Below, in pieces: positions 32,251 through 44,651 of a stretch of 64,000 nt of DNA. Each line of letters begins with the position of its first letter. The first letter of the stretch is position 1. Location of the stretch: the NCBI RefSeq assembly GCF_000003815.2, contig NC_049994.1:13032382-13096381 (forward strand). Reading direction: 5' to 3'. Both the position numbers and the translations under genes were made by a program. Under the pieces are notes generated by a model. The model saw only the letters and a program-made list of their open reading frames with translations, made no database searches and was not told the origin of the DNA. Source of the DNA: Branchiostoma floridae (taxonomy: Eukaryota; Chordata; Leptocardii; Amphioxiformes; Branchiostomatidae).

Positions 32251-34459
32251 AAATAGAAGGCAGTTACCGTCCTAAGGTTATAGCTCTATTTTCAGTTACG
32301 ATGCAAAATATGTTTGTATTCAAGGCTGTTATACCAGAAATGCAGTTACCGTCTTGAGTTGATATGTTTGTAGTGATGGCAATTGCCGGTAACGTTTTAA
32401 AATGTTTGTGGTAAAGGAAATTACCGTCTTACGATGTTGTAATGAAAACAGTTTGAAGATGTTTATATTGAAAGAAGTTGCATTGCGTCTTAAGATGCTT
32501 GCGGTGAGGGGATTTACCGTCTTGAAATGTTTGCGGTGAAGACAGTTACCGTCTTACAATCTAGTGGAGGCTGTTACCGCCTTAGGATGTTTGTAGTGAG
32601 GGAAGCTAACGTCTTGAAATATTTGTGGTGAAGGTATTTACCGTCGTATGATTGTAGTGAAGACAGTTACCGTCTTACAATCTAGTGGAGGCAGTTACCG
32701 CCTAAGGATGTTTGTGATGAAGGATATTGACGACTTAAGATGTTTGTGGTGAAGGTATTTACCGTCTTATGTTTTCAGTGAATGCATTTGCTGTATTACG
32801 TTGTTTGTGGTGAAGGCAAGTACCGTCTTACAACGCTTTAGTGAAGGTAGTCGCCGTCTTTGCGGTGAGGGAATTTACCGTGTTGAAACGCTTTGGTGCG
32901 GTGAGGGAATTTACCGTGTTGAAACGCTTTGGTGATCATAAGGATATTTACCGTATTTTGGTGTTTTAGTGAAGGCAGTTACCGTCTTACGATGTAATGG
33001 AGGCAGTTACCGTCTTACGATGTAGTGGAGGCAGTTACCGTCTTACGATGCAGTGGAGGCAGTTACCGTCTTACGATGTAGTGGAGGTAGTTACCGTCTT
33101 ACGATGTAATGGAGGCAGTTACCGTCCTTGAATGGTTGTGGCGAGGGAAGCTGATAAACGTTCGAAGGTATTTTACCGTTTTAGAATGTTTGTAGTGGGG
33201 AATTTGCCGTCTCAAACTGTTTGCAATAAAGGCAGTCACCGTCTTAAGGTGTATATGGTGAAGGCAGTCACTGTCTTGTGTGTTTCTAGTGAAGGCAGTC
33301 GCCATCTTAAGATGTTTATAGTGATGGCAGTTACCGCCCATAAACTCGCAGGTACCCTGTTAAAAGGAAAGTAAAGGCAGTTACCATCTTACGATCGCAG
33401 TAACTGACTTAACATGCTTGTACTTAGAATGTTTGTAATGAAGGCAGTTACCGTCTAAAAATATCTGTAATGAAGGAAGTTACCGTCTTAAGATGTTTGT
33501 ACTCAAGGCAGTTACCGTCTTAAAATGTTTGTAATGAAGGCAGTTACCGTCTAAAAATATCTGTAATGAAGGCAGTTACCGTCTTAAGATGTTTGTAATG
33601 AAGGCAGTTACCGTCTTAAAATTTTTGTAATGAAGGCAGCTAACGTCTTAGGATGTTTGTAGAAAGGCAGTTACCGTCTTAAAATGTTTGTAGTAATAAA
33701 GGCAGTTACCGTCTTAAAATGTTTGTAGTAAAGGCAGTTACCGTCTTAAAATGTTTGTAATAAAGGCAGTTACCGTCTTAAAATGTTTGTAATCAAGGCA
33801 GTTACCGTCTTAACATGTTTGTAATGAAGGCAGTTACCGTCTTAAGATGTTTGTAATCAAGGCAGTTACCGTCTTAAGATGTTTGTTATAAAGGCAGTTA
33901 CCGTCTTAAAATGTTTGTAATGAAGGCAGTTACCGTCTTAAGATGTTTGTACTCAAGGCAGTTACCGTCTTAACATGTTTGTAATGAAGGCAGTTACCGT
34001 CTTAACATGTTTGTACTCAAGGCAGTTACCGTCTTAAGATGTTTGTACTCAAGGCAGTTACCGTCTTAAAATGTTTGTAATGAAGGCAGTTACCGTCTTA
34101 AGATGTTTGTACTTAAGGCAGTTACCGTCTTAAGATGTTTGTAATGAAGGCAGTTACCGTCTTAAAATGTTTGTAATGAAGGCAGTTACCGTCTTAAGAT
34201 GTTTGTAATGAAGGCAATTACCGTCTTAAAATGTTTGTATTGAAGGCAGTTACCGTCTTAAGATGTTTGTACTCAAGGCAGTTACCGTCTTAAGATGTTT
34301 GTACTCAAAGCAGTTACCGTCTTAAGATGTTTGTACTCAAGGCAGTTACCGTCTTAAAATGTTTGTAATGAAGGCAGTTTACCGTCTTAAGATGTTTGTT
34401 ATAAAGGCAGTTACCGTCTTAAGATGTTTGTACTCAAGGCAGTTACCGTCTTAAGATGT
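32251..34459 (+). repeat. 32-bp tandem array, left arm
   Basis: Units contain GGCAGTTACCGTCTTAAGAT followed by gtttgtaatgaa. Degenerate and irregularly spaced at the outer end (32.3-33.4 kb), then highly regular up to the central gap. Confidence 0.95.
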
Positions 34460-34559
34460 NNNNNNNNNNNNNNNNNNNNNNNNNNNNNNNNNNNNNNNNN
34501 NNNNNNNNNNNNNNNNNNNNNNNNNNNNNNNNNNNNNNNNNNNNNNNNNNNNNNNNNNN
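34460..34559. other. assembly gap (100 N) at the centre of the palindrome
   Basis: Gap of nominal size at the expected symmetry centre; true length unknown. Confidence 0.99.
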
Positions 34560-34618
34560 CGACTGTTGAGAAAAAACATTAGTACACATATCTCCATTCT
34601 AACCCGTAAAGAAAAATC

Positions 34619-36680
34619 TTTAAGACGGTAACTGCCTTTATTACAAACATTTTAAGACGGTAACTGCCTTGATTACAAACATTTTAAGACGGTAACTGCC
34701 TTGATTACAAACATTTTAAGACGGTAACAAACAAGACGGTAACTGCCTTGATTACAAACATTTTAAGACGGTCACAAACATTTTAAGACGGTAACTTCCT
34801 TTATTACAAGCATCTTAAGACGGCAACTTCCTTTATTACAAGCATCTTAAGACGGTAACTGCCTTGATTACAAGCATCTTAAGACGGTAACTGCCTTGAT
34901 TACAAACATTTTAAGACGGTAACTGCCTTGATTACAAACATTTTAAGACGGTAACAAACATTTTAAGACGGTAACTGCCTTTATTACAAACATTTTAAGA
35001 CGGTAACAAATATTTTAAAACGGTAACTTCCTTTATTACAAGCATCTTAAGACGGTAACTGCCTTTATTGCAAACATTTTAAGACGGTAACTCTGTATTA
35101 CGAAGATCGTAAGACGGTAACTACTATATCATTTCAACAGGGTAACTACGAGTTTAAGACGGTAACTGCAATCACTACAAACATCTTAAGACGTTAACTG
35201 CCTTCAATACAACTGTCTTAAAACGGTAATTGCCTTCACTATAACACCTTAATAGGGTAGCTGCCTTAACTACGAGTTCAAGACGGTATGCCATAACAAA
35301 AGATTTTACGACGGCAGCTGCCTTCACCAGCAACATTTTAGACGGTAACTGCCTTTATTGCAAACATCTTTAAAAGTCAACTGCCTTCCTTTCGTGCAAA
35401 CATCGTAAGACGGCATCTGATTTCACCACAAACATCTTACGACAGTGACTGCAGTTGTTTTGCTCCACCACGGCTACTCCGCACTGACCGCAAAGAGTTT
35501 GAGACGGCAAATTCCCTCACCACAGTTTGAGACGGCAAATTCCCTCACCACAATTTAAGACGTCAAATTCCCTCACCACAAACAATTTAAGAAGGCAAAT
35601 TCTCTCACAACAAACATCCTAAAACGGTAAAATACCTTCGCCACAAACACCTAAGAACGTTTAGGAGCTTCCCTCGCTACAACCATTCTAGGACGGTAAC
35701 TGCCTCCACTACATCGTTAGACGGTAACTGCCTTCGCTAAAAACACCAGAAGACGGTAAATACCCTTATGATCACCAAAACATTTCAAGACGGTAAATTT
35801 CCTCACCACAAAGACGGTGACAACCTTCACTAAAGCGTTGTAAAACGGTACCTGCCTTCACTACAAACAACGTAATACAACAGACACATTCACTGAAAAC
35901 ATATTTGTGGTAAATACCTTCACCACAAATATCTTAAGTCGTCAATATCCTTCACCGCAAACATCCTAAGGTGTTAACTGCCTTCACTAGATTCTTAGAC
36001 GGTAACTGTCTTCACCGTAAACATTTCAAGACGGTAAATCCCCTCACCAAAACCACTACAAGACGCTAGCTTTCCTCGCTACAAACATCCTAAGGCGGTA
36101 CCTGCCTTCGCTAGATTGTAAGACGGATAACTGTCTTCGCTATAAACATCATACGACGGTAAATACCTTCATCAAAAACACTTCAGGACGTTAGCTTCCC
36201 TCACTAAAAACATCCTAAGACGATAACGGTCTTCACTACATCATACGACGGTAAATACCTTCACCACAAATATTTCAAGACGTTAGCTTCCCTCACTAAA
36301 AACATCCTAAGACGATAACGGTCTTCACTACATCATACGACGGTAAATACCTTCACCATAAATATTTCAAGACGTTAGCTTTCCTCGTTACAAACATCCT
36401 AAGGCGGTAACTGCCTTCACTAGATTGTAAGACGGTAACTGTCTTCACCGCAAACATCTTAAGACGCAATGCAACTGCTTTCAATATAAACATATTCAGA
36501 CGACAACTGCCTTCATTACTACATTGGAAGACGGTAACTTCCTTTACCACAATCATCTTAAAACGTTACCGGCAATTGCCATCACTACAAACATTTGAAC
36601 TCAAGACGGTAACTGCATTTCTGGTATAACAGCCTTGAATACAAACATATTTTGCAACTTAACTGAAAATAGAGCTATAA
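34619..36680 (-). repeat. 32-bp tandem array, right arm
   Basis: Same unit as the left array on the opposite strand, regular near the centre and degenerate outward. A fragment at about 35459-35492 (gctccaccacggctactccg) matches part of the adjoining unique module (about 36784), so module pieces have been copied into the array. Confidence 0.93.
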
Positions 36681-36689
36681 CCTTAGGAT

Positions 36690-38060
36690 GGTACCTGCCT
36701 TTTATTTTCACCTGTGATCTCGATCTGAGGTACTTAGTGTAGCCAGTCTGCTGTGCGGCTGGGAATCCAAACGGCAGTGGTTTCGCTCCACCACGGCTAC
36801 TCCGCACTAACCGCAGGACTAACAGCCAAGCCCTACGTGCACAACAGTACACAGATAACGACCTCACAATGTGGGCCACAGATTAGGCCCCCATCCCCAC
36901 TCAATGCGCTAAGCGTTGGCCTAAATGACTATGCCGACTGTGCGCCACACCCCTGAATGCTCTAGAGAAAGCCCCCCGTACAGGCAACCAGGGAAATTGT
37001 CCAACAACCCACCAAGGAACTATCCACTCAGGTGCCACACGCTACCTGGAGAGATCCCTTTCCCCGGAGCAGTCGTAGCGTTCGCAATGGTCCTCGTCCG
37101 CTCCTTCGAACAGGAATAGGATCCCCGGTCACCCCCATACCGATTGCTCGGTACTGCCGCTCGAATGCCTAGGTGACCGACAGTGATGCACGGGCAGTCG
37201 GCATCCGCTCGCCCGGGGCAGCCGAAGCCACCCCCTGAACGTCACCTTCACAAGTTCCCCAAGTCACAGCCTGTGCAATCACCGTTTTTACTGCACCCCA
37301 CCACCCCGACACTCCCCGGTACAGTGAGGCCGTGAGCTAACAACTATTGCAACACAGTATTAACATCCCTAACGGAGTGTACCAGTGAGGACGTCGTGAT
37401 GGGAGGGTATTACAATCCCGATTAGGGTGCAGCCGGATCCACATGTGACAAGGGGCCCCTGACCGCAACCAGCACAACAGCCCCGATACCCGCCGCAGAG
37501 GGCCAGCGATTGACCCTCCCGGCCCACAGGGTACCATCCACGGGACTGCCTGGCTCCGTGATCATCACTGCCCCCGGTGCGATGAGTCGGGGTTCAATAC
37601 ACCATCTCACACGGGACAGACTGTTCATTGACTGGCTGAACGATATGGGCTTATGATCCAGGTTTCGTCCGCAGGTGCTGGGACCCATTAACGCTGCGGC
37701 TCAAGACGTAGTCTTGCACACCCCGACTGTTACCCGGAAGGCCTGACCCGAAGTCACCATTGCCTGTGGGAATTTCACCCGTAATCGTTCATTCCGTCAA
37801 AGACGGTTCCGATCGCTCGAGGCACACATTTTCCGATCGCACGTAACCACCACCAAGCCAGTACTAGAACTCGCTGTCCCGCGGGCTCTCACCACCAAAC
37901 AGGGATGCAAACGCACAGTATGCTAACAAACAAGTTATGGTCCCTGGCTATCCAGCTTAGGAGCACCACTTTCCGGGCACTCAGTAGTCAATATTGCACA
38001 GCAGGTTACCACACCTGTTACCACAGACGATGATTTAGATTGGTACCATTTAAAGAACAT
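36690..38060. repeat. 1.4-kb unique module, right arm
   Basis: Reverse complement of 30876-32250 with occasional substitutions. No gene is supported; the short frames here mirror those in the left arm. Confidence 0.85.
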
Positions 38061-38074
38061 CCACGACTTTAATT

Positions 38075-39796
38075 CAGTACCTGCCCAAACTAGGTGCAAA
38101 CAACCAAACGTTAGATGGGTACCTGCCCAAACCAGGTGTAACAACCAAACGTTACATGGGTACCTGCCCAAACAGATTGTAACTACAAAACGTTACATGG
38201 GTACCTGCCCAAACCAGGTGTAACAACCGAACGTTACATGGGTACCTGCCCAAACCAGGTGTAACAACCAAACTTTAGATGGGTACCTGCCCAAACCAGG
38301 TGTAACAACCAAACGTTACATGGGTACCTGCCCAAACCAGGTGTAACAACCAAACGTTACATGGTTACTTGCCCAAACCAGGTGTAACAACCAAACGTTA
38401 CATGGGTACCTGCCCAAACCAGGTGTAACAACCGAACGTTACATGGGTACCTGCCCAAACCAGGTGTAACAACCAAACTTTAGATGGGTACCTGCCCAAA
38501 CAAGGTGTAACAACAAAACGTTACATGGGTACCTGCCCAAACAAGGTGTAACAACCAAACTTTAGATGGGTACCAGCCCAAACCAGGTGTAACAATCAAA
38601 CGTTACATGGGTACCTACCCAAACCATATGTAATAACCAAACGTTAAATGGGTACCTGCCCAAACCAGGTGTAACAACCAAACGTTACATGGGTACCTGC
38701 CCAAACCAGGTGTAACAACCAAACGTTACATGGGTACCTGCCCAAACAGATTGTAACTACCAAACGTTACATGGGTACCTGCCCAAACAAGGTGTAACAA
38801 CCAAACTTTAGATGGGTACCAGCCCAAACCAGGTGTAACAATCAAACGTTACATGGGTACCTACCCAAACCATATGTAATAACCAAACGTTAAATGGGTA
38901 CCTGCCCAAACCAGGTGTAACAACCAAACGTTACATGGGTACCTGCCCAAACCAGGCGTAACAACAAAACGTTACATGGGTACCTGCCCAAACAGATTGT
39001 AACTACAAAACGTTACATGGGTACCTGCCCAAACAAGGTGTAACAACCAAACTTTAGATGGGTACCAGCCCAAACCAGGTGTAACAATCAAACGTTACAT
39101 GGGTACCTGCCCAAACCAGGTGAACAACCAAACGTTAGATGGGTACCTACCCCAAACCAGGTGTAACAACCAAACTTTAGATGGGTACCTGCCCAAACCA
39201 GGTGTAACAAGCAAACGTTACATGGGTACCTGCCCAAACCAGGTGTAACAACCAAACGTTACATGGGTACTTGCCCAAACCAGGTGTAACAACCAAACGT
39301 TACATGGGCACCTGCCCAAACAAGGTGTAACAACAAAACGTTAGATGGGTACCTGCCCAAACAGATTGTAACAACCAAACGTTACATGGGTACCTGCCCA
39401 AACCTGGTGTAACAACCAAACTTTAGATGGGTACCTGCCCAAACCAGGTGTAACAAGCAAACGTTACATGGGTACCTGCCCAAACCAGGTGTAACAACAA
39501 AACGTTACATGGGCACCTGCCCAAACCAGGTATAACAACCAAACGTTACATGGGTACCTGCCCATACCAGGTGTAAAAACCAAACGTTACATGGGTACCT
39601 GCCCAAACCAGGTGTAACAACAAAACGTTACATGGGTACCTGCCCAAACAAGGTGTAACAACCAAACTTTAGATGGGTACCTGCCCAAACCTGAGGCTAG
39701 GGAGGTAGAGGGAGCCTATCCCCTCACTCTGGTGAATAACCAGCCCATCACCAAAAGTAACAACCAAACTTTACATGGGTACCTGCCCAAACAAGG
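38075..39796 (-). repeat. 41-bp tandem array, right arm
   Basis: About forty units containing AACGTTACATGGGTACCTGC, against roughly a dozen in the left arm. Unit variants (actttagatg, acagattgtaac, catatgtaataacc) recur in blocks, showing higher-order duplications of several units at a time. Confidence 0.93.
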
Positions 39797-40119
39797 NNNN
39801 NNNNNNNNNNNNNNNNNNNNNNNNNNNNNNNNNNNNNNNNNNNNNNNNNNNNNNNNNNNNNNNNNNNNNNNNNNNNNNNNNNNNNNNNNNNNNNNNNNNN
39901 NNNNNNNNNNNNNNNNNNNNNNNNNNNNNNNNNNNNNNNNNNNNNNNNNNNNNNNNNNNNNNNNNNNNNNNNNNNNNNNNNNNNNNNNNNNNNNNNNNNN
40001 NNNNNNNNNNNNNNNNNNNNNNNNNNNNNNNNNNNNNNNNNNNNNNNNNNNNNNNNNNNNNNNNNNNNNNNNNNNNNNNNNNNNNNNNNNNNNNNNNNNN
40101 NNNNNNNNNNNNNNNNNNN
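39797..40119. other. assembly gap (323 N)
   Basis: Gap within the right arm, between two copies of the linker block. Confidence 0.99.
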
Positions 40120-40200
40120 CCGAGGCTAGGGAGGTAGAGGGAGCCTATCCCCTCACTCTGGTGAAGAACCAGCCCATCACCCAAAATAGAGAAGACCCAA
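40120..40200 (-). repeat. linker block, right arm
   Basis: Reverse complement of the left linker block, followed by two 27-bp units before the array is interrupted at about 40270. A further copy stands before the gap at 39693-39755. Confidence 0.85.
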
Positions 40201-40269
40201 CATTTTCGCACTGGTGCAGCTATAAGCTCCCCCGCACTGGTGCAGCAATAAGCTCCCCCGCACTGGTGC

Positions 40270-40588
40270 AACAATTATATAATAGCCTTTATTGCACATT
40301 CATGCCCTATCGGGCTAAGTACAGGCATATAGGTACAAAAGGTCGTAATGCAGTACACATGGTTTCTAAAACATGGATTCTAAAACTAGTCTATTACATT
40401 TGTTCGGCTTTTTCTCGTTTCTTAGTCATGTTAAATATGTAGCTTGAGATGACAAAACTGACAGATTCTGTGCTCCAGAGGTGTGCGGTTGTGCCTCCCT
40501 GATTCAACACGGAGTTTGTGGCAGCTGAGTCGCAGTTTGGTTATTGTAGTTCTATGTCGTTCGTACGGAATTCTAAGGTACTCTTCAA
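40270..40588 (-). mobile_element. probable truncated non-LTR retrotransposon in the 27-bp array
   Basis: A non-repetitive block splits the array. Read on the minus strand it ends gggcatgaatgtgcaataaa then ggctattatataattg, which resembles the 3' ends of CR1/L2-type LINEs. No reverse-transcriptase coding remains. Resemblance from memory only. Confidence 0.45.
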
Positions 40589-41075
40589 AGCTCCCCCGCA
40601 CTGGTGCAGCAATAAAGCTCCCCCGCACTGGTGCAGCAATAAAGCTCTCCCGCACTGGTGCAGCTATAAAGCTCCCCCGCACTGGTGCAGCAATAAAGCT
40701 CCCCCGCACTGGTGCAGCTATAAAGCTCCCCCGCACTGGTGCAGCAATAAAGCTCCCCCGCACTGGTGCAGCAATAAAGCTCCCCCGCACTGGTGCAGCA
40801 ATAAAGCTCCCCCGCACTGGTGCAGCAATAAAGCTCCCCCGCACTGGTGCAGCAATAAAGCTCCCCCGCACTGGTGCAGCAATAAAGCTCCCCTGGACTG
40901 GTGCAGCAATAAGCTCCCCCGCACTGGTGCAGCAATAAAGCTCCCCCGCACTGGTGCAGCAATAAAGCTCCCCCGCACTGGTGCAGCAATAAAGCTCCTC
41001 CGTACTGGTGCAGCAATAAGCTCCCCCGCACTGGTGCAGCTATAAAGCTCCTCCGTACTGGTGCAGCAATAAACT
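40589..41075 (-). repeat. 27-bp tandem array, right arm
   Basis: About 18 units of AGCTCCCCCGCACTGGTGCA then gcaataa, the complement of the left array, here with fewer copies. Some units are 26 bp (caataagct instead of caataaagct), which shifts the apparent reading frames. Confidence 0.95.
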
Positions 41076-41136
41076 ATTGATCAAGATGAAGGAATAAAGC
41101 TCCCCGGACTGAGCCAGGGGTCCGGCCTTCCGGGTA

Positions 41137-43150
41137 CGTACCAGGATCAAACGAGACTACAAACCTTGTCTCGACAAATAAAAGGAAAAACATAGAAGGG
41201 AGATAGTGTGATCCACAAAGATAACTTACTCCGCGGAGAGAGCTCTTTAGAGTCAAGTCCAAATCATATACCGCTTTCGTATCTGTACAAGGTGCTCAAG
41301 GTCAAAACCATAGAGGGGCGTGATCATATCTTTTACTGTACATCAACATTGGAACCCTTCAAAGTTAGGCTCTTTTGATCATTGCGAAAGATCAAACAGA
41401 GAACAGAGGCCAATCAATGGGGGAAGGAGATAGCAGAACTCTACCTCCACCGGCCCTGATCAAAGCACTACCTGATCAGACCTGCATTTCGCAGTTCGTT
41501 TGGACTCGTATAGTGTGCAAAACGTAGTAACCACCATGCACAGGCAGTTTAAGGCCTGTGACACCTGTAGATTCTCAGTCGAGCAGTTATATGGCCATAA
41601 CTTTTAATGTAACCATCTGTTTTCAACAATTTTTGGCCAGTTAACGTAATTCACCCATATTCAAAATATGATGACAAGAAAATTGTGGATCCTCACTGTT
41701 TTGGGTTTAAAAAAACATTTTTTGGTAAAAAATAGGGATGCTATTAAAATGGGTCTGTGCCCACTATGAAATGATTGTCTAACTGAGTCATATTTTCTGG
41801 AGTAATAGATTATATCTCTGTGATATCTAATATGCCTGGGGATCTTGCCGCTATACCTAGGTAAGGCTTCATTTTGGGGCAAAAACAGAATTTTTTGACA
41901 ATTTTTGGGTATTTTTCGTACAAATATCAATACAGCCACGGAAAGAAAAGATATTGCAAGAAGACCCGCTTGATTTCCGAAGGTGTGAGGCTTAATGAAC
42001 CAAAATCTGCACAAAACTCGTAATAAAACTGGTGCCCTGATGTGGGCAGGGGCCGACGAAACACTACTTACCCTACAAGAACTGCGTCCAAAGACATGTT
42101 TGACTGTACGTAACATAAACCGATGGTAAAATATGAATGTTTTATGTCTGTATCTGTTAAATCGCTGTTGTATCAATGCGAAATTTCGCAAGCAGTTAGC
42201 CTTATAAGGCATCAGTCAACTGCCATACAATCATTTTGGGCTAGAAATATCGATTTATAGCACTATTTTGCTGTTTCCTTGAAGTATGAGCGCCTCGCTG
42301 TTTTCCTGCCACTCCACACCCCGGGAGGTTGGAACACATGTTCGGACTGTACCACTTGCAGCTCTCGCGGGGGTGCCCTTTTGTTAACCGCTTCTAGTTA
42401 TGTGGATGTTTGATAAATACTAGATCAATATCTTTAACACTCAACATTAATAAGTCTTAAAAAGTAGTTAGTGTAACCCATACATCGTAAGTTCCTGTTT
42501 TCGCAATGTAACATTAGATACTGACATTGGACCGTTCTAAAAACACTCCGGCCCGGCGGGGTTACCTAAGGTCACGCAGTGGTTCGAATTTCATGTTCGA
42601 CCAAAATTGTCACAGGCCTTAAAGTGCCCGTGTGCCTCGGAGCTTTGCTCTGGCGTTCCCCTCGCCGGCACTATGTATTTAAGCCCCCATGGGGATGAGG
42701 GGCCCTGGCGTTGTTTCAAGCCAAATGAACATTGTCGGCTATTGAAAGCCTTGAGTATTTTTCATCCCGGGCAAGTAGCCCGCACCAGCCTCCATAGTCC
42801 TATATACAAGGCATATAATTTAGGTGTCCGTACCCGGACTCGGGTGGTGTACAGTAGCCAAGGTTTGCACACACGTTGCCGAAATGACTAAGTAGACGTT
42901 AATGTACAGTAATAGATATGATCACCCCACTCTATGATCTTGACCTCTAGCACATAGTACGGAATCGAAAACAGTATACGATCTAGAATTAGCTCCTCAG
43001 AACTCTCCTCAACGAAGATAAGTATCCTTTAGAAGAACACTATCTTCCATCTATGATTTTCCTTTCATTTGTTGAGACAACGTTTGTAGCCAGTTCCATC
43101 CCGGTGCTGTAACCCACAAGGCTGGAACCCCCGTTGCCTGTTTTCGTCCA
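41137..43150. mobile_element. long-TIR element, copy 1, joined to the giant palindrome
   Basis: It shares with copy 2 (44652-45705) the outer block around acaaaccttgtctcgacaaa, the inner block with atcaacattggaacc, the TATTTAAGCCCCCATGGGGA block and the inverted right end (gagacaacgtttgt). The left edge continues directly into the right arm of the palindrome. Copy 1 is longer because a 1094-bp transposon is inserted in it. No convincing coding sequence. Confidence 0.65.
41539..42632. mobile_element. nested 1094-bp TIR transposon, non-autonomous
   Basis: Left end CACAGGCAGTTTAAGGCCTG; the right end is its complement with two differences (GCCTTAAAGTGCCCGTG). TIRs match over about 25 bp. Copy 2 preserves the empty site (accaccatgcctcgg), showing insertion at TG or TGC with a 2-3 bp duplication. 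No transposase frame inside. Confidence 0.8.
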
Positions 43151-43275
43151 CCTAGCGATTTAACTGGGTACCTTCCCAAACCAACATATACACAACTTTA
43201 AATGGGTAGCTGCCCAACCCAGGCTAGGGAGGTAGAGGGAGCCTATCCCCTGCACTCTGGTAGAACCAGCCCATC
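43151..43275. repeat. diverged 41-bp units and linker block
   Basis: actgggtaccttcccaaacc and aatgggtagctgcccaaccc are two diverged 41-bp units, followed by gctagggaggtagagggagc of the linker block. The palindrome modules therefore extend past copy 1 in the same order as in the right arm. Confidence 0.75.
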
Positions 43276-44640
43276 ACCATATATAGAAAAAATACGGTAC
43301 TGTACTCTAACATTATGATAAAATTGCACACAATACAACAGCAATGCTACACTTGTAGGTCACAGATAACAGACAAAGATACCCTTTACTAGAAGAGAAA
43401 TAACTGGGTTAACTATATCCTGTACTACGGGAGACATAACAGGCTAAGCTTTCCTGTACTAGAGTGTAAAAATGATAAGCTATTCTGCAGACACCAGTAA
43501 ATCTAAAGGGGAATAATTTCACTTAAGCCTGTTCTAAGCTATAAACTTACCTGCTGCACTGCTGCAGCTGTATGGCTCCCCGGAATCAGATGATGACACT
43601 GGTGCAGTTCAAGATATATCGACTCTTCATATATAACTGATGCATACACTGACTCATTTTACCTACCTTGAAGTGGTGTTGAAGTAATTTCAGGTCTTTA
43701 TTGATACATGCACATATTGACCATCAGATCAGAGTCCGCAAAACTGTACAAGGATTTTATTATGAGGATATCATGTCACAAACATGAATAATCATATATC
43801 AAATACTTTATTCAGTCACTGTGTTGAAATGACGTACTTTTTATTTCATATCGTAACTAACAACCTTGTATGCGACAGTTTTCTTGCCATCACTATCACA
43901 TGATTTTGTTTATTTGTTTCCCACGTAAAACAACAACAATAAGTACATGATAATGAATTATGAAACACGAACAGTGCAAGGGAGGTCAAAAGCTTCTGCT
44001 TGTAAAAAGATAGTATAGGACGGCCTTCTTATAATTCATATAAATCTAACAAAAGAAACAAGTATGAACCTAAATAAGTATGGATATTAAATAACGGAAC
44101 CAATGGAATGAAAAACATATATTACACCAAGTAATCAAACCGTAACTTAGGAAATAATAAATGAATATAAGTATAAATTAAAGGTTACCAGAAGTAAACG
44201 AGAAAGTATACAATTTAACCCAAGAAATAAGTATGGATAATGCATGGCGGAACCAAGCCAGTAATGATTGTGAGCTAAACTTCACATAAACGTTCACTTT
44301 ATTACCAGGAGAATGAATACAAATTACTCATTCATTTGGAGCTTTCCTCAATGTGTTTAAAAAAACTTGTTATAAACTCGTTTATTGAATTTACTTTTAT
44401 TCCACAAATGATCTAGAAACCTTGAAAAGAGGTCAAAGGTCAAAGAGCGCAGCTAACAACTAAATGTATGTCACCCCGGTGTCCCTTTATTTTACCACGC
44501 TTGCACGTAGAGATCTCTCAGCTTTCACGTAAATATCTTCTTACCTGTTCTAAAGTCGTTACAAAAAAATTGAACAAAGAAAAGTATAACAAGAAGCTAG
44601 ATAGTGCAGAATGCAAAATACATACTTTACAATTCATAGC
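43276..44640. other. AT-rich spacer
   Basis: No gene seen. One diverged 27-bp-type unit (ggctccccggaatcag...ctggtgcag) lies near 43577-43610. Confidence 0.4.
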
Positions 44641-44651
44641 CCTAATGTCGC

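Larger units (their letters stand above)
29319..41136. mobile_element. giant modular inverted repeat / foldback element (~11.8 kb)
   Basis: The left arm (29319-34459) is the reverse complement of the right arm (34560-41136), module by module: edge block, 27-bp array, unique block with gggataggctccctctacct, 41-bp array, 1.4-kb unique block, 32-bp array. The centre is a 100-N gap plus about 60 bp of unmatched DNA (34560-34618). The arms differ in copy number and by scattered substitutions (for example ctgtattgcaatag versus the complement of ctattgcaacacag), so it is not a simple duplicated-read artefact. No credible coding sequence. Long TIRs with internal tandem arrays are the structure of foldback elements such as Drosophila FB or Galileo, but no transposase is present to assign a superfamily. 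Confidence 0.8.

Noticed and set aside
32251-36680. CRISPR-like array
   Set aside because: Repeats are directly tandem with no unique spacers, the host is eukaryotic, and the array is mirrored. It is a minisatellite.
29319-41136. Assembly hairpin artefact as the explanation of the palindrome
   Set aside because: Not fully excluded, but the arms differ in array copy numbers, carry scattered substitutions, and only one arm has the LINE-like insertion at 40.27-40.59 kb.
42575-42600. tRNA-like B-box (ggttcgaatttc)
   Set aside because: No A-box or cloverleaf nearby; it lies inside the nested TIR transposon.
42607-42891. 94-codon frame in the long-TIR element, copy 1
   Set aside because: It starts inside the nested transposon, and the corresponding region of copy 2 does not preserve the frame.
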